DNA from: Microbacterium ureisolvens
GTDB lineage: Bacteria; Actinomycetota; Actinomycetes; Actinomycetales; Microbacteriaceae
Direction: 5' to 3'
DNA: 64,000 bases
Assembly: GCF_015278315.1 (NCBI RefSeq)
Contig: NZ_JADIJE010000007.1
Span: 167,067 to 231,066, forward strand
This document shows, one piece after another, positions 16,873 to 27,908 of the stretch (position 1 is the stretch's first letter; each line of letters starts with the position of its first letter). The notes under the pieces are model-generated. The model was not told where the DNA came from and did no database searches. It saw only the letters and a program-made list of their open reading frames with translations. A program made the translations under genes and the position numbers.

Positions 16873-17303
16873 CCGCAAGCCCGTCGACATCCCGTCGCTC
16901 CCGCCGGTCGATCACACCCCGGCCGCCCCCGCTGTGCGCGCACCCCGGGCATCCGCGACCGCCCGGCTGCTGGCGCGTGCGGGTGAGCTCTTCCGGCCGC
17001 GAGGCGGCCGGCGCATCGCGCACCGCCGGCTCGTCGACAAGCGGCCGGGGACCCCCGGTCGCGCGGGCCGCGATGGAGGTGACGCCAGCACGTTCCGGGG
17101 TGCGACGGCGCGGTTCGTCGCGCTCGGCTGACGGCGGGGTGCGCTCGCCGACATGCTGTGCCGGGCGCAGGTGGTGGTGACGTGGAAGTGCCGCTGACGT
17201 GAAGGCGAGGGTGTCAGGGCAGCCGAGCCCTGTCAACCCGGTGCGGCCGTCGCCGACGGGAACGTAGCCTCCCTGGACGACGACGCGCAACGGAGGACAT
17301 GAC
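16873..17303. other. 431-base stretch between the zinc-finger and catalase genes
   Basis: An open frame of 91 codons (16856-17131) starts inside the zinc-finger gene and ends in TGA. It encodes a basic Pro/Arg/Ala-rich sequence without recognisable motifs, so I do not call it a gene. The last 100 bases hold the catalase promoter region, with a TAGCCT element near 17266 and GGAGGAC upstream of the GTG start. Confidence 0.5.
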
Positions 17304-19454
<2,151 letters not shown>

Positions 19455-19508
19455 CTCCGCCGCGAGCGCGCGGCCGCGCCCGCAACAACGGCCGCCGACG
19501 CAAGACGA

Positions 19509-19552
19509 ACCGAGGGCCGGGCCGACGCCGCAGCGTCGACCCGGCCCTCGGT
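19509..19552. terminator. Bidirectional terminator between katE and the pectin lyase gene
   Basis: A perfect 13-bp outer stem (ACCGAGGGCCGGG and complement) carries a nested CGACG/CGTCG stem. It lies between the convergent stops at 19454 and 19565. Confidence 0.7.
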
Positions 19553-19564
19553 CGTGCGGAAGGC

Positions 19565-22500
19565 TCAGCGCACGGTCACCGTCACCGGCTTCGACGCGGT
19601 CTCGCCGTTCGCGTTGGCGAACACCGCGACGAGCGTGTGCGTGCCCGGCGCGACGCCGTCGAGCTTCACCGACGCGCGCTGCGCGTCCGGCGTGCGCGCG
19701 GTCAGCTCACCTGACCCGACGACGACGCCGTCGAGCTCGAACCGGTACGAGGTGGCGTTCGTGCCCCACCAGAGGTTGGCGGTGGCGGTGAACGAGCCGT
19801 CCTTGTCCCAGTTGTCGTGCGAGACGACCGGCGCCGCCGGCGCCGCGTGCACGACCTTCACGGTGGTCGAGGTCGTCGCCGTCGTGCCCTGCGAGTTGAT
19901 GAGCTCGCCGGTGTACACGTAGGTGCCGTTGGGCTTGCCCGCGAAGCTGACACCGGTCGTCTGCGACGTGCCCGACGTCTCGGGCAGCACCCGCGTCTGG
20001 ATCAGCGCACCGTTCTCGTAGAGGCGGAAGATGCTGCCCGGCGTGCCGTGCCACAGGTTCATCACGACGTCGTACGTGCCGTCGTGCAGGCCGTAGGCCC
20101 ACCCGCTGGTGTTCGACAGCGTGCCGCGTCCGGGGGCGGCGGTTGCGGCATCCGCCCGCACGACCAGAACCGTCGACGAGGTCTGCGTCACCAGGCCCGC
20201 GTGGTTGGTCGCCGTCGCCGTGATCTCGACATCGCCGTACAGGCCGAGCGCGGCGAGATCGACCGAGCCGTCGGCCGGCACCACCTCGTCGCCCACCGTG
20301 ACCACGAGCGAGCGGATGCCGCTCTCTGGGTCATCCGCCGTCACCGACAGCTGCCGCGGCTCGTCGGCCACGATCGTGCCAGCGGGCAGGCCCGCGATCA
20401 CCGGCGCCGTCTCGTCGAGACCCGGAGCGCCGATGTAGCTGATCGACGGCACCGGCGCTTCGTCCATGCCCGCCCCGAGGAAGAACGACGGGTGCGGCGG
20501 CTGGTTGTACGCGGAATTCTGGTTCGCCACGGCGAGCCGGTACTGCGAGTCGTGCATCAGCGTCGGGATGCGCTCCTCGGTCACGTCTGTCGTCGTGTAG
20601 ATCCGGATGCCGCTGCCATCTGCCAGCCGCACCGCGAGCTCCTCGCGCCAGTCGCCGAACAGGTCGGCCTGGATGACGGGGTTGCCCTTCGTGGTGTTGT
20701 TCGTGAGAGTGCCGTCGAGGCGCTCGAGCAGCACCGACTGCTTCGCGGCCGGATCCCACTTCGAGATCGTCGGAACGCCCGAGCTCGTGGTCGCGTCGTA
20801 GTCGTGGTCGGTGATCTCGCGCGTGAGGTCGCCGTCCCACCAGGTGACGAAGTTCGCCGCCGGGATGTCGGTCGACAGCACCTCGCCGTCCGCGGCGTTG
20901 AGCGTGCCGGTGCGCGAGTTCCAGGCGTAGTCCCCGCCGATGTTCCACGCCTCCGCACCGGGCGACGTCGGGTCGATGTCGGCGGCCGCACCGCGACCGG
21001 TGTCGCGGCTGCCCTTGTTCGACCAGACGACCTCGCCGGTCTCGGCGTCCCGCATCGACGCGATGATGCCGCCGTTGCCGCTCGGGCTCTCGTGCACCGC
21101 GTACACCTCAAGTCCCGGGCGGTCGGTGATGAAGTCGCTCACGTGCAGCGCGTCGCCGTGGTGCAGGCGCGTGTTATACAGCGGCGTGCCGTCGTGGTCG
21201 ATCGTCATCGAGCCGAAGACGATCTCGTCGAGCCCGTCGCGGTCGACGTCGGCCGTCGTGAACTGGTGGTTGCCCTGTCCCTCGTACTGCGAGCCGGCCG
21301 TGTTCGAGTCGAAGGTCCAGCGCTCGACGAGCTGGCCGTCGACGAGGTCCCACGCCACGATCACCGAGCGCGTGTAGTACCCGCGGCTGGTGATGAGCGA
21401 CGGGTGCTCGCCGTTGAGGTAGGCGACGCCCGCGAGGAAGCGGTCGACGCGGTTGCCGTAGGTGTCGCCCCACGAGCCGACGTTGCCACGGCCGGGGAGG
21501 TAGTCCACGGTGTCGATCGCGGCGCCGGTGGCACCGTCGAAGACGGTGAGGTACTCGGGTCCGCTCAGGATGTAGCCGCCGGAGTTGCGGTAGTCCGCGT
21601 TCGCGTCGCCGATCACCGTGCCGACGCCGTCGACCGTGCCATCGGCGGTCTTGAACGCCACTTCGGACGCACCGTCGCCGTCGAAGTCGAACACCTCGAG
21701 CTGCGTGTAGTGGGCGCCGGCGCGGATGTTCACACCGAGATCGATGCGCCACAGGCTGGTGCCGTCGAACTTCACGGCCTCGGCGTAGACCTTGCCGGTG
21801 TAGCCGGACTGCGAGTTGTCCTTCGCGATCGACGGGTTCCACAGGAACACGAGCTCGTACTCGCCGTCGCCGTCCACGTCGCCCACGGTGCCGTCGCCCG
21901 GCCAGTACGTGACGGTGTTGCCGTCGGGGAGTCTGGCATCGGCCGGCTTGTTCAGCGGGATGTCGAGGTGGTTCTCGTCCCACACGCCGAACTCGTCGGT
22001 CACCGAGACCTCGCGCTCGCCGACGTGCGCGGTGACCAGGTATGTCGAGTCGGTCGTGCCGTCGGCGTCGACGAAGTTGTTCGTGTCGGTGATCGGCGCC
22101 TCGGTGATCTTCACGCCGTCGCGGTAGACGTCGAAGCCGAGGTCGCGCGCGTCGAGCCCGAGCTGGCGCCACCCGACGTAGACGCCGTCGTCGGTGCTGA
22201 CGGCGACGGGGGAGCGGTCGAGGTATTCGGCCTGGCGCACCAGGGTCGTCGCGATCTCGGTGGTGTACGTCGCGCTCGGCTCGCTCGATCCGCCGGCGTT
22301 CTGCGCGACCACTTGGTAGAGGTAGGGGCGCGTCGTCAGCACGTCGGTGTCGGTGAAGCTCGGCTCGGTGACCGTGGCCACCTGCTCGAACGGGATGTCG
22401 GCCCGGGTCGAGCGGAACACCTTGTACTGCACGACGTCGTCTGCGGCATCCCATCCGATCGTCACGCTGTTGCGCTCGATCGCCTTCGTGCTGATTCCGG

Positions 22501-23359
22501 CGGGCGCGGCGGGCTTCGCGACGGACTCGTCGATGACGGATGCCGCGACCCGGTCACCCGGCCGCGACACGCGCTCGTCCTTCACGGTGGCGACCGCGTA
22601 GTCGTAGGTCTCGCTCAGTTCGGCGCTCGTGTCGGTGAAGCTCGGAGCGGCGGTGGGGTCGCTCGGGGCGGCGATGCGCCCGATCTCAGTGAGCTCGCCG
22701 CCGGGTGCCGAGCGGAAGACGGCGTAGCCGGTGGCCCCGTCCACCGGCTGCCATGAGAGCGTCACTTCCTCGGCGGATGCGTCGACGGATGCCGCGACCC
22801 CTGCGGGGGCTGCCAGCGGCGTCTGCACGCGGATGCCGTTGATGCGTCCGTCGCCACCGGTGACGCGGACGTTCAGCTGTCCGTCAGCGACGGTGATCGT
22901 GGGGAAGAACTGCTCGTGGATCGCGCCCGAGGACGTGCGCGGGCCGGCGAACGCGGTCCCCTCGATGTCGAAGCTCGTCGCGTTGCCGGCGATCAGGTCG
23001 CCTGCCCACGTCGTGACCTCGTACGTGCCGTTGGGCACGTCGACGGCGAAGGCCGAGGTGTTGCCGATCGTGAAGTCGCGCCGGAGGAGGTCATCGCCGC
23101 CGCGATCGCGGAAGCCGTTCGCGGCGGGCGCGGTGATGAACCCGTACCCCTGGGCGGCGGAGTAGGCGGTGCCCGGGTTCACGCCGAGCCAGCCGGCGGC
23201 GACGGGGGTGGAAGGCCCGCCGAAGTCGAACGAGTAGTCGACCTCGTCGGCTGCGGCCGCGGGCGAGACGGCCAGGAAGGCGCCCGACGCGACGAGCGCA
23301 CAGGCGGTGGTTGCGGTGATGAGCGTTCTCAGTCGCTGGGGACGACGAGTGGATCGCAC
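19565..23359 (-). CDS. Secreted rhamnogalacturonan lyase (PL11) with FN3 and C-terminal modules
   Basis: This 1264-residue secreted enzyme cleaves the rhamnogalacturonan I backbone of pectin by beta-elimination. A Sec signal (RRPQRLRTLITATTACALVA, cleavage near AAAADEV) is followed by a malectin-like domain (about 40-180, YSFDFGGPSTPVAAGWLGVN), two FN3 domains (about 185-370) and the PL11 beta-propeller (about 375-960). The propeller has RQAEYLDRSPVAV, TYWPGDGTVGDVDGDGEYEL and several calcium-type DxDGD loops. Two Ig-like or carbohydrate-binding modules with NLWHGTPGSI and NLWWGTNATS end the protein. The start is a GTG at 23359 with GGGAG five bases upstream. Two palindromes at 23387-23416 suggest LacI-type repression. 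Confidence 0.93.
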   Translation of the reverse strand: MRSTRRPQRLRTLITATTACALVASGAFLAVSPAAAADEVDYSFDFGGPSTPVAAGWLGVNPGTAYSAAQGYGFITAPAANGFRDRGGDDLLRRDFTIGNTSAFAVDVPNGTYEVTTWAGDLIAGNATSFDIEGTAFAGPRTSSGAIHEQFFPTITVADGQLNVRVTGGDGRINGIRVQTPLAAPAGVAASVDASAEEVTLSWQPVDGATGYAVFRSAPGGELTEIGRIAAPSDPTAAPSFTDTSAELSETYDYAVATVKDERVSRPGDRVAASVIDESVAKPAAPAGISTKAIERNSVTIGWDAADDVVQYKVFRSTRADIPFEQVATVTEPSFTDTDVLTTRPYLYQVVAQNAGGSSEPSATYTTEIATTLVRQAEYLDRSPVAVSTDDGVYVGWRQLGLDARDLGFDVYRDGVKITEAPITDTNNFVDADGTTDSTYLVTAHVGEREVSVTDEFGVWDENHLDIPLNKPADARLPDGNTVTYWPGDGTVGDVDGDGEYELVFLWNPSIAKDNSQSGYTGKVYAEAVKFDGTSLWRIDLGVNIRAGAHYTQLEVFDFDGDGASEVAFKTADGTVDGVGTVIGDANADYRNSGGYILSGPEYLTVFDGATGAAIDTVDYLPGRGNVGSWGDTYGNRVDRFLAGVAYLNGEHPSLITSRGYYTRSVIVAWDLVDGQLVERWTFDSNTAGSQYEGQGNHQFTTADVDRDGLDEIVFGSMTIDHDGTPLYNTRLHHGDALHVSDFITDRPGLEVYAVHESPSGNGGIIASMRDAETGEVVWSNKGSRDTGRGAAADIDPTSPGAEAWNIGGDYAWNSRTGTLNAADGEVLSTDIPAANFVTWWDGDLTREITDHDYDATTSSGVPTISKWDPAAKQSVLLERLDGTLTNNTTKGNPVIQADLFGDWREELAVRLADGSGIRIYTTTDVTEERIPTLMHDSQYRLAVANQNSAYNQPPHPSFFLGAGMDEAPVPSISYIGAPGLDETAPVIAGLPAGTIVADEPRQLSVTADDPESGIRSLVVTVGDEVVPADGSVDLAALGLYGDVEITATATNHAGLVTQTSSTVLVVRADAATAAPGRGTLSNTSGWAYGLHDGTYDVVMNLWHGTPGSIFRLYENGALIQTRVLPETSGTSQTTGVSFAGKPNGTYVYTGELINSQGTTATTSTTVKVVHAAPAAPVVSHDNWDKDGSFTATANLWWGTNATSYRFELDGVVVGSGELTARTPDAQRASVKLDGVAPGTHTLVAVFANANGETASKPVTVTVR

Positions 23360-23386
23360 GGAGTCTCCCTTGATCGATTGTGCGTC

Positions 23387-23400
23387 GGAAAGCGTTTGCC
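23387..23400. promoter_or_regulatory. LacI-type operator upstream of the PL11 gene
   Basis: GGAAAGCGTTTGCC is a palindrome with a central CG, the classic LacI/CcpA-type half-sites. It lies 28-41 bases upstream of the GTG start. Confidence 0.55.
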
Positions 23401-23402
23401 GG

Positions 23403-23416
23403 ATGAAACGTTTTAC
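23403..23416. promoter_or_regulatory. Second LacI-type operator upstream of the PL11 gene
   Basis: ATGAAACGTTTTAC contains the palindrome TGAAACGTTTTA, centred 16 bp from the first site. Its half-sites differ from those of the GH42 operators, so a different LacI regulator is likely. Confidence 0.5.
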
Positions 23417-23505
23417 AGCCTCGTCGATGAACGCGCGTACGTCAAGAGATGAGTTCGTGAGGCGTCACGAATGCGAGTGAGAGCACGCCGGGGCGCGGCA
23501 TCCGT

Positions 23506-24960
23506 TCAATCCATCGCTTCCCACACGCGATCGAGGGGTGCCGAGTAGACGCGGATGCGCGAGTCGCCGATGCCCGTCGGCACCCAGAGCCGCTCGCGGT
23601 GAAGGATTCCGCCGCAGGAATATACGACGCGCGGCACGTAGCCGTCGACCATCGCGCCCTCCGGAGTGAGCAACGGCTGGCGCGTGCGCGCCAGGATGCG
23701 CGACGGATCGTCGAGGTCGAGCAGCAAGGCCCCGAGGGAGTAGGTGCGAAGCGGGCCGACGCCGTGCGTGAGCAGCAGCCACCCGCGGGGGGTCTCGATG
23801 GGCGAGCCGCAGTTTCCGAGCTGGATCAGCTCCCACACCTCCGTGGGTGCGTAGAGGAGCCCCAGGTCGTCCCAGAAGACCCCGTCGTCCGAGGTGGAGA
23901 GCGCGACGTTCTCGCCGTCGCCGCGCGCGATGGCGAGGTGACGCCCGCCGATCGGGCGCGGGAAGAGCGCCATGCCCTTGCCGCGCGCACCCGGCCCGAC
24001 GAGCCGCTGCGACTCGAACGTGACGAGATCTGGCGAGGTGAGCAGCCGCGGGGCGATGCCGCGTCCGTCGTACGCGGTGTAGGTCGCGCGATAGTCGCCA
24101 TCGCCGTTGCCGGCGGTGAAGCGGACGAACCGCGCGTCCTCGACGCCGCTGTCCTCCTCCGGCAGCACCGGCATGATGGTGCGTGCCGACAGCTCTGCAG
24201 CGGAGTCGAACCCCACGCGGTACGTCGACGCCGCCATGTCGCGCAGCGCCTGCAGGGGCGCGTGGCTCGACGGCCGCATCGCCAGCGTGGGCGGCAGGCC
24301 CTCGATCGCCGCCTCCAGTTCGGTCGCTGTGAAGCGGTCGGGGAGGGCCGCGAGCACCGGGCTCGCCAGATCGTCGAGCTGACCGGCGACGTCGAGTGCT
24401 CGCGCGAATTCGGCGCGCGACCATTCGCCGAGCGCGACCTCCGCGCGGACGAGCGGAGTGGCGCGCGCGCTGAACGTCCAGGTGTCGTCCACCCCGATCA
24501 CGGCCTCCGCGAAGCCGATGGACGACGTGTGTCCTTCGCCGATGCATCGCAGCGACACCGCGACTCGCAGCTCGCCTTCCCCGAGCCCGTCCTGCGACGG
24601 ATGCTCGACCGCGCTCGGGTTGCACAGCGCCGCACCTTCGACAGCGAACTGCGCCGTGAACGCCGACCCCATGACCAGCAGCTGCGCCTCGGAGAGGTCA
24701 TGGTTGCCTTTGACGCGTGTAGTCACCGCCTGCGCATGGGAGAGGAGAACGGATGCCGCGTCCGGCTGCTTCGTCGCGAAATCGGCGACGATCGCCTCGG
24801 CGACGGCGTCGACCTCGTCTCGAGGGATGGAGCGGACGCGCTCGATGATGAGCGGAATGCGCGGGTGGGCGGTGTGCGTCTCCTCGCCCGGGAGGAAGAG
24901 CCGGTCGACGACGCGGGAGGGGTCGTGGTCGAGGTGGGCGGACTGCGGTTCGAGGATCAT
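23506..24960 (-). CDS. GH130 glycosidase/phosphorylase-like protein
   Basis: This 484-residue cytoplasmic enzyme has a GH130 five-bladed propeller in its C-terminal two thirds (about 185-480). Visible blocks include GRHLAIARGDGENVALSTS, LGNCGSPIETPRGWLLLTHG and GVGPLRTYSLGALLLDLDDP, the signature region around the phosphate or catalytic-acid site of GH130 beta-mannoside phosphorylases and hydrolases. The N-terminal helical extension of about 180 residues is longer than in the shortest members. The exact activity is not readable from sequence. It lies upstream of the PL11 lyase on the same strand with a 146-base gap that holds separate regulatory sites. Confidence 0.85.
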   Translation of the reverse strand: MILEPQSAHLDHDPSRVVDRLFLPGEETHTAHPRIPLIIERVRSIPRDEVDAVAEAIVADFATKQPDAASVLLSHAQAVTTRVKGNHDLSEAQLLVMGSAFTAQFAVEGAALCNPSAVEHPSQDGLGEGELRVAVSLRCIGEGHTSSIGFAEAVIGVDDTWTFSARATPLVRAEVALGEWSRAEFARALDVAGQLDDLASPVLAALPDRFTATELEAAIEGLPPTLAMRPSSHAPLQALRDMAASTYRVGFDSAAELSARTIMPVLPEEDSGVEDARFVRFTAGNGDGDYRATYTAYDGRGIAPRLLTSPDLVTFESQRLVGPGARGKGMALFPRPIGGRHLAIARGDGENVALSTSDDGVFWDDLGLLYAPTEVWELIQLGNCGSPIETPRGWLLLTHGVGPLRTYSLGALLLDLDDPSRILARTRQPLLTPEGAMVDGYVPRVVYSCGGILHRERLWVPTGIGDSRIRVYSAPLDRVWEAMD

Positions 24961-25129
24961 GCGGAAGACTGCCTCTCCGTGCGTACCGCGGGCGAGTGGG
25001 TGCGGGGGGATTCAAGCACCGGCGGGCGAGCGAGGGAAGCGGGGTTGACAGGTGCGGGCGCGGTCGAGGAGCGCGCCGGGCCACGGCGGCGGGATGCCTG
25101 GATCGCGTGAGGGGATGAGGGCTCGGCGC

Positions 25130-25336
25130 TCAGTCGGCTTTGCGGCGCTGCGCCACGACGATCGCGACGACGATCAGCGCGACGCCGACGACGAGTACGA
25201 TCGGCCCGATGATGGCCCACAGCGCCGATCCGCTCATCACCGATCCGCCCAGCACATTGAGCCCCTGCAGGGTCCACACCGCCCCGACCAGCGCCAGAAT
25301 GATGCCCAGCACGAGATACGGCCACATTCGCTTCAT
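25130..25336 (-). CDS. Small two-helix membrane protein
   Basis: This 68-residue protein has two hydrophobic segments: MWPYLVLGIILALVGAVWTL and ALWAIIGPIVLVVGVALIVV. It ends in a basic AQRRKAD tail, so both ends probably face the cytosol. Proteins of this size and pattern are widespread in Microbacteriaceae with no known function. The start MKRMWPYL at 25336 is the only reasonable one. Confidence 0.7.
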   Translation of the reverse strand: MKRMWPYLVLGIILALVGAVWTLQGLNVLGGSVMSGSALWAIIGPIVLVVGVALIVVAIVVAQRRKAD

Positions 25337-25413
25337 GGCGTGACGATACTTCGTGACGGCGGTGCAGTCATCCGTTGTGCGGGGCGGCGAGAAGCTCGCT
25401 GGCGCGGATACAG

Positions 25414-25486
25414 ACGCGACGGCGGGAGTCGAACCCGCAACGCTGCCGGATATGAGCCGGAGCCCGGGACCGCCCGGATCGCCGCG
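25414..25486 (-). tRNA. tRNA-Met(CAT)-like element with a non-canonical D-arm
   Basis: On the minus strand 73 bases fold into a tRNA-like shape. The acceptor stem CGCGGCG/CGTCGCG has seven pairs including one G-T. The T-arm GCGGG-TTCGACT-CCCGC is perfect. The anticodon arm has loop CTCATAT (T33 present, anticodon CAT at 25452-25454) with four good pairs and one mismatch. The D-arm is abnormal: a five-pair CCGGG-CGGT-CCCGG hairpin without T8, A14 or the conserved GG of the D-loop. No CCA is encoded. It is either a decayed or atypical tRNA-Met or a tRNA-like RNA. Confidence 0.4.
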
Positions 25487-25603
25487 ATGACCCCACGCTA
25501 GGCGGGGATCGGATGGATCGCCTGTGAGTGTCGGGGCGTGTCCGACGGTGTCAGAGTGTGACGAACCCAGCGCGCGGCAAGAGGGTCAGCGGAGCGGCAT
25601 CCG

Positions 25604-26134
25604 TCATCGATGTCCGTCGTGAGTGACGACCGGCAGCACCGTGCCGTCGGCCTCGAGGAGGGCAGCGCCCTGGCACGCGCCGAGCGCCGGCACCACGAGT
25701 CCGGTCACGACGGCGGCCGCAGCGACCAACACCCACAGGCTCGTCCGACCCGATGAACGCCGACGGCCACGGAGGATCCCGAGAGACACCACAACCCCGA
25801 GGCCGACCAGCAGAGCGATCGCCAGCACGCCCGCCTGCCCTGGCGCTGTGCCGAGGAGCGAAACAGCCACCGCGACTCCCGCGGACACGCCCGCAACCGC
25901 CCCCCGCGGTGCCGGCGTGCGACCGAGGGCGAGGCTCGCCGCTCCCCAGGCGAGGGCAGCGAGTCCCACCACGACTGACAGGACCCCCAGCGCCCGCGAC
26001 AGCACGTCGGCCTGAACCGCGACCAGCCCGGCGGCCCCGAGCGCGATCGAGACAAGGCCGAAGCCCCACGCGGCGACCGGCACCCACGACGGAGCGCGCC
26101 CCCCTGCGCGCTCCGTCGCGGACACCCGGGCCAT
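25604..26134 (-). CDS. Polytopic membrane protein of unknown function
   Basis: This 176-residue protein has five hydrophobic helices (VPVAAWGFGLVSIALGAAGL, VLSVVVGLAALAWGAASLAL, GVSAGVAVAVSLLGTAP, VLAIALLVGLGVVVSLGI, SLWVLVAAAAVVTGLVVPAL). It ends in a short exported or cytosolic tail with a single Cys. It follows the DUF4383 gene with two bases between stop and ATG, so the pair is translationally coupled. No family is recognised. Confidence 0.6.
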   Translation of the reverse strand: MARVSATERAGGRAPSWVPVAAWGFGLVSIALGAAGLVAVQADVLSRALGVLSVVVGLAALAWGAASLALGRTPAPRGAVAGVSAGVAVAVSLLGTAPGQAGVLAIALLVGLGVVVSLGILRGRRRSSGRTSLWVLVAAAAVVTGLVVPALGACQGAALLEADGTVLPVVTHDGHR

Positions 26135-26136
26135 GG

Positions 26137-26544
26137 TCACGCGGTTGCGACTCGCGGCGAGCGCTCGGCGGCCAGGCCCACTCCGAGCAGCACGATGGCG
26201 CTCGCGAGATGCAGGAAGTGATCGGGCGCGTTCAGCGCGAGGATGTTCGCCGGCGTGCCGACGAGGAAGAAGCCGACCACGCCGAGGAGCAGGTAGGCCG
26301 CTCCCACGGTGATGTTCACGGTCTTCGCAGGCCGCGCGCCGGCGAGTCCGGCGATCAGCAGCGCCGCACCGATCAGCAGGTGGGCGATGTTGTGCAGCGG
26401 GTTCACCTCGAAGACGCCCAGCAGCAGGCCGCCCTCGGTGGCGATGAAGCCGATCGGACCCGTGACGAAGAAGCCCAGGAGGCCAACGAGAAGGTAGACC
26501 GCGCCGAAGACCGTGGCGACGATGCGGTTCGGTGACGAGCCCAT
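26137..26544 (-). CDS. DUF4383 four-helix membrane protein
   Basis: This 135-residue protein has four membrane helices with the DUF4383 signature: IVATVFGAVYLLVGLLGFF, NPLHNIAHLLIGAALLIAG, GAAYLLLGVVGFFLVG and LNAPDHFLHLASAIVLLGVG. The conserved NxxHNxxH and DHxLH residues are present. The family is common in actinobacteria and has no assigned role. The start MGSSPNR at 26544 is preferred, since the longer upstream frame overlaps the divergent dehydrogenase gene. It heads a two-gene unit with the following membrane protein. Confidence 0.85.
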   Translation of the reverse strand: MGSSPNRIVATVFGAVYLLVGLLGFFVTGPIGFIATEGGLLLGVFEVNPLHNIAHLLIGAALLIAGLAGARPAKTVNITVGAAYLLLGVVGFFLVGTPANILALNAPDHFLHLASAIVLLGVGLAAERSPRVATA

Positions 26545-26706
26545 GAGAGACCTCTCTTTCCCAGCGGCGATCTGCCGTGCTGTGAAAGGTCTTCGGTGCG
26601 GGTGAGGAATCGGATGGGACGCCTCCTGCATCCGCGCACACCTATCCAGCGGAATACATCTTCGGGGGCATCCGCGCTCCACCGAGAACAGCAGAAGGGG
26701 ATCGAC

Positions 26707-27696
26707 ATGCGCGCACCGATGGAAGCATTCGCGTACCGCTACACCCACTACGGTGACGCTGACGTTCTCAAGCGCCATCAGTATCCGCTGCCGACTCCGG
26801 GGCCGGGAGAGGTGCTGGTCGAGGTGATCTCGACGGGGATCAACCACATGGACGCCTTCCTGCGCAACGGCAAGGAAGACACCTGGCACGACGACCCGTG
26901 GCCGCGGGCGTCGGGCAGCGACTTCGCGGGGATCGTCCGCGGTCGCGGGCCGGGAGTGAGCGCGGTGCGAGTGGGCTCGGACGTCGTGGGGCACATCCGG
27001 ACCGGCGCCCACGCCAGCCACATCGTCCTGCCGGCCGATCAGCTCGTGCTCAAGCACCGGGCCATCACGTGGGAAGTGGCGGGCGGACTCTTCCTCGCCG
27101 GAGCCACGGCCCTCGAGACCCTCGACGACCTGCGGATCGGCGCCTCCGACACGGTGGTCATCTCGGCCGCGGCGGGCGGCGTCGGGAGCATCGAGGCGCA
27201 GGTCGCGAGGCATCGCGGCGCGCGCGTGATCGGCACGTGCGGCGAGCGCAACTTCGACTACCTGCGGCAGCTCGGCGTCATCCCGGTGAAGTACGGCGAG
27301 GGGATCGTCGAGCGCATCGAGCGGGCCGCGGGCGCCCCAGTCACTGCCTTCATCGACAACTACGGCAAGGACGGCCGCGAAGTCGCCGACGCCCTCGGGG
27401 TTCCGGCTGAGCGCTACCGCTCCAGTGCCGACCGGCGCGAGGTCGAGCTCAGACTGCTCCGCGACGACCCGGAATCCATCGTGCACGCGACCAACGTGCT
27501 GCAGCGGGTCGTCGACCTGGCCGGCGCCGGCGCGTTCCGGCTGCTCGTGTCGGGACTGTATCCCATCGACGACATCGTCGACGCTTTCGAAGATCTGGCG
27601 AAGCTGCACGCGCGGGGCAAGATCGTGCTCGCGACCCGTCCGGTCACACGCACGCGCACGCTGCGAGCCCGGGAGGTGTTCGAGCGGATGCCGTGA
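26707..27696 (+). CDS. MDR-family zinc-less dehydrogenase / quinone oxidoreductase
   Basis: This 329-residue Qor-like oxidoreductase has a GroES-like N-terminus with PGPGEVLVEVISTGINHMDAF and a Rossmann domain with SAAAGGVGSIEAQVARHRGA (about 155-175). The C-terminal substrate region ends with KIVLATRPVTR. No zinc ligands are seen. The ATG at 26707 has AAGGGG six bases upstream and gives the family N-terminus. It is divergent from the DUF4383 pair. The natural substrate is unknown. Confidence 0.85.
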   Translation: MRAPMEAFAYRYTHYGDADVLKRHQYPLPTPGPGEVLVEVISTGINHMDAFLRNGKEDTWHDDPWPRASGSDFAGIVRGRGPGVSAVRVGSDVVGHIRTGAHASHIVLPADQLVLKHRAITWEVAGGLFLAGATALETLDDLRIGASDTVVISAAAGGVGSIEAQVARHRGARVIGTCGERNFDYLRQLGVIPVKYGEGIVERIERAAGAPVTAFIDNYGKDGREVADALGVPAERYRSSADRREVELRLLRDDPESIVHATNVLQRVVDLAGAGAFRLLVSGLYPIDDIVDAFEDLAKLHARGKIVLATRPVTRTRTLRAREVFERMP

Positions 27697-27742
27697 CCCG
27701 CCGTTGCGCGAGGCGTCGGCGTGTTCGCTCTGCGGCCGCGGA

Positions 27743-27898
27743 GTTTCGTCTCGGGAGTCGGTCGCTGAGCGAGCGCCAGCGAGACGAAGCGTCCTCGCTC
27801 GCTCAACAACCGGGGCGCTGTGGGCGTTTCGTCTCGGGAGTCGGTCGCTGAGCGAGCGCCAGCGAGACGAAGCGTCCTCGCTCGCTCAACAACCGGGG
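27743..27898. repeat. Two identical 73-base copies of the intergenic palindromic repeat
   Basis: The 73 bases at 27743-27815 recur exactly at 27826-27898, separated by ten bases. Each contains GTTTCGTCTCGGGAGTCGG, GCGAGACGAAGCG and GCTCGCTCAACAACCGGGG. The words CGTTTCGTCTC and GAGACGAAGCG within each copy pair with each other, giving a hairpin. Confidence 0.9.
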
Positions 27899-27908
27899 AG
27901 TGAGGCGG

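Noticed and set aside
16856..17131. 91-codon frame overlapping the zinc-finger gene end
   Set aside because: It is a basic, low-complexity sequence without a ribosome site or motif, so the frame is treated as chance.
19817..22756. Plus-strand 979-residue frame over the PL11 gene
   Set aside because: It is a shadow of the lyase gene, with biased composition and no recognisable domain.
27743..27898. CRISPR array
   Set aside because: There are only two identical 73-base units with a ten-base gap and no spacers of regular length; no cas genes are present.
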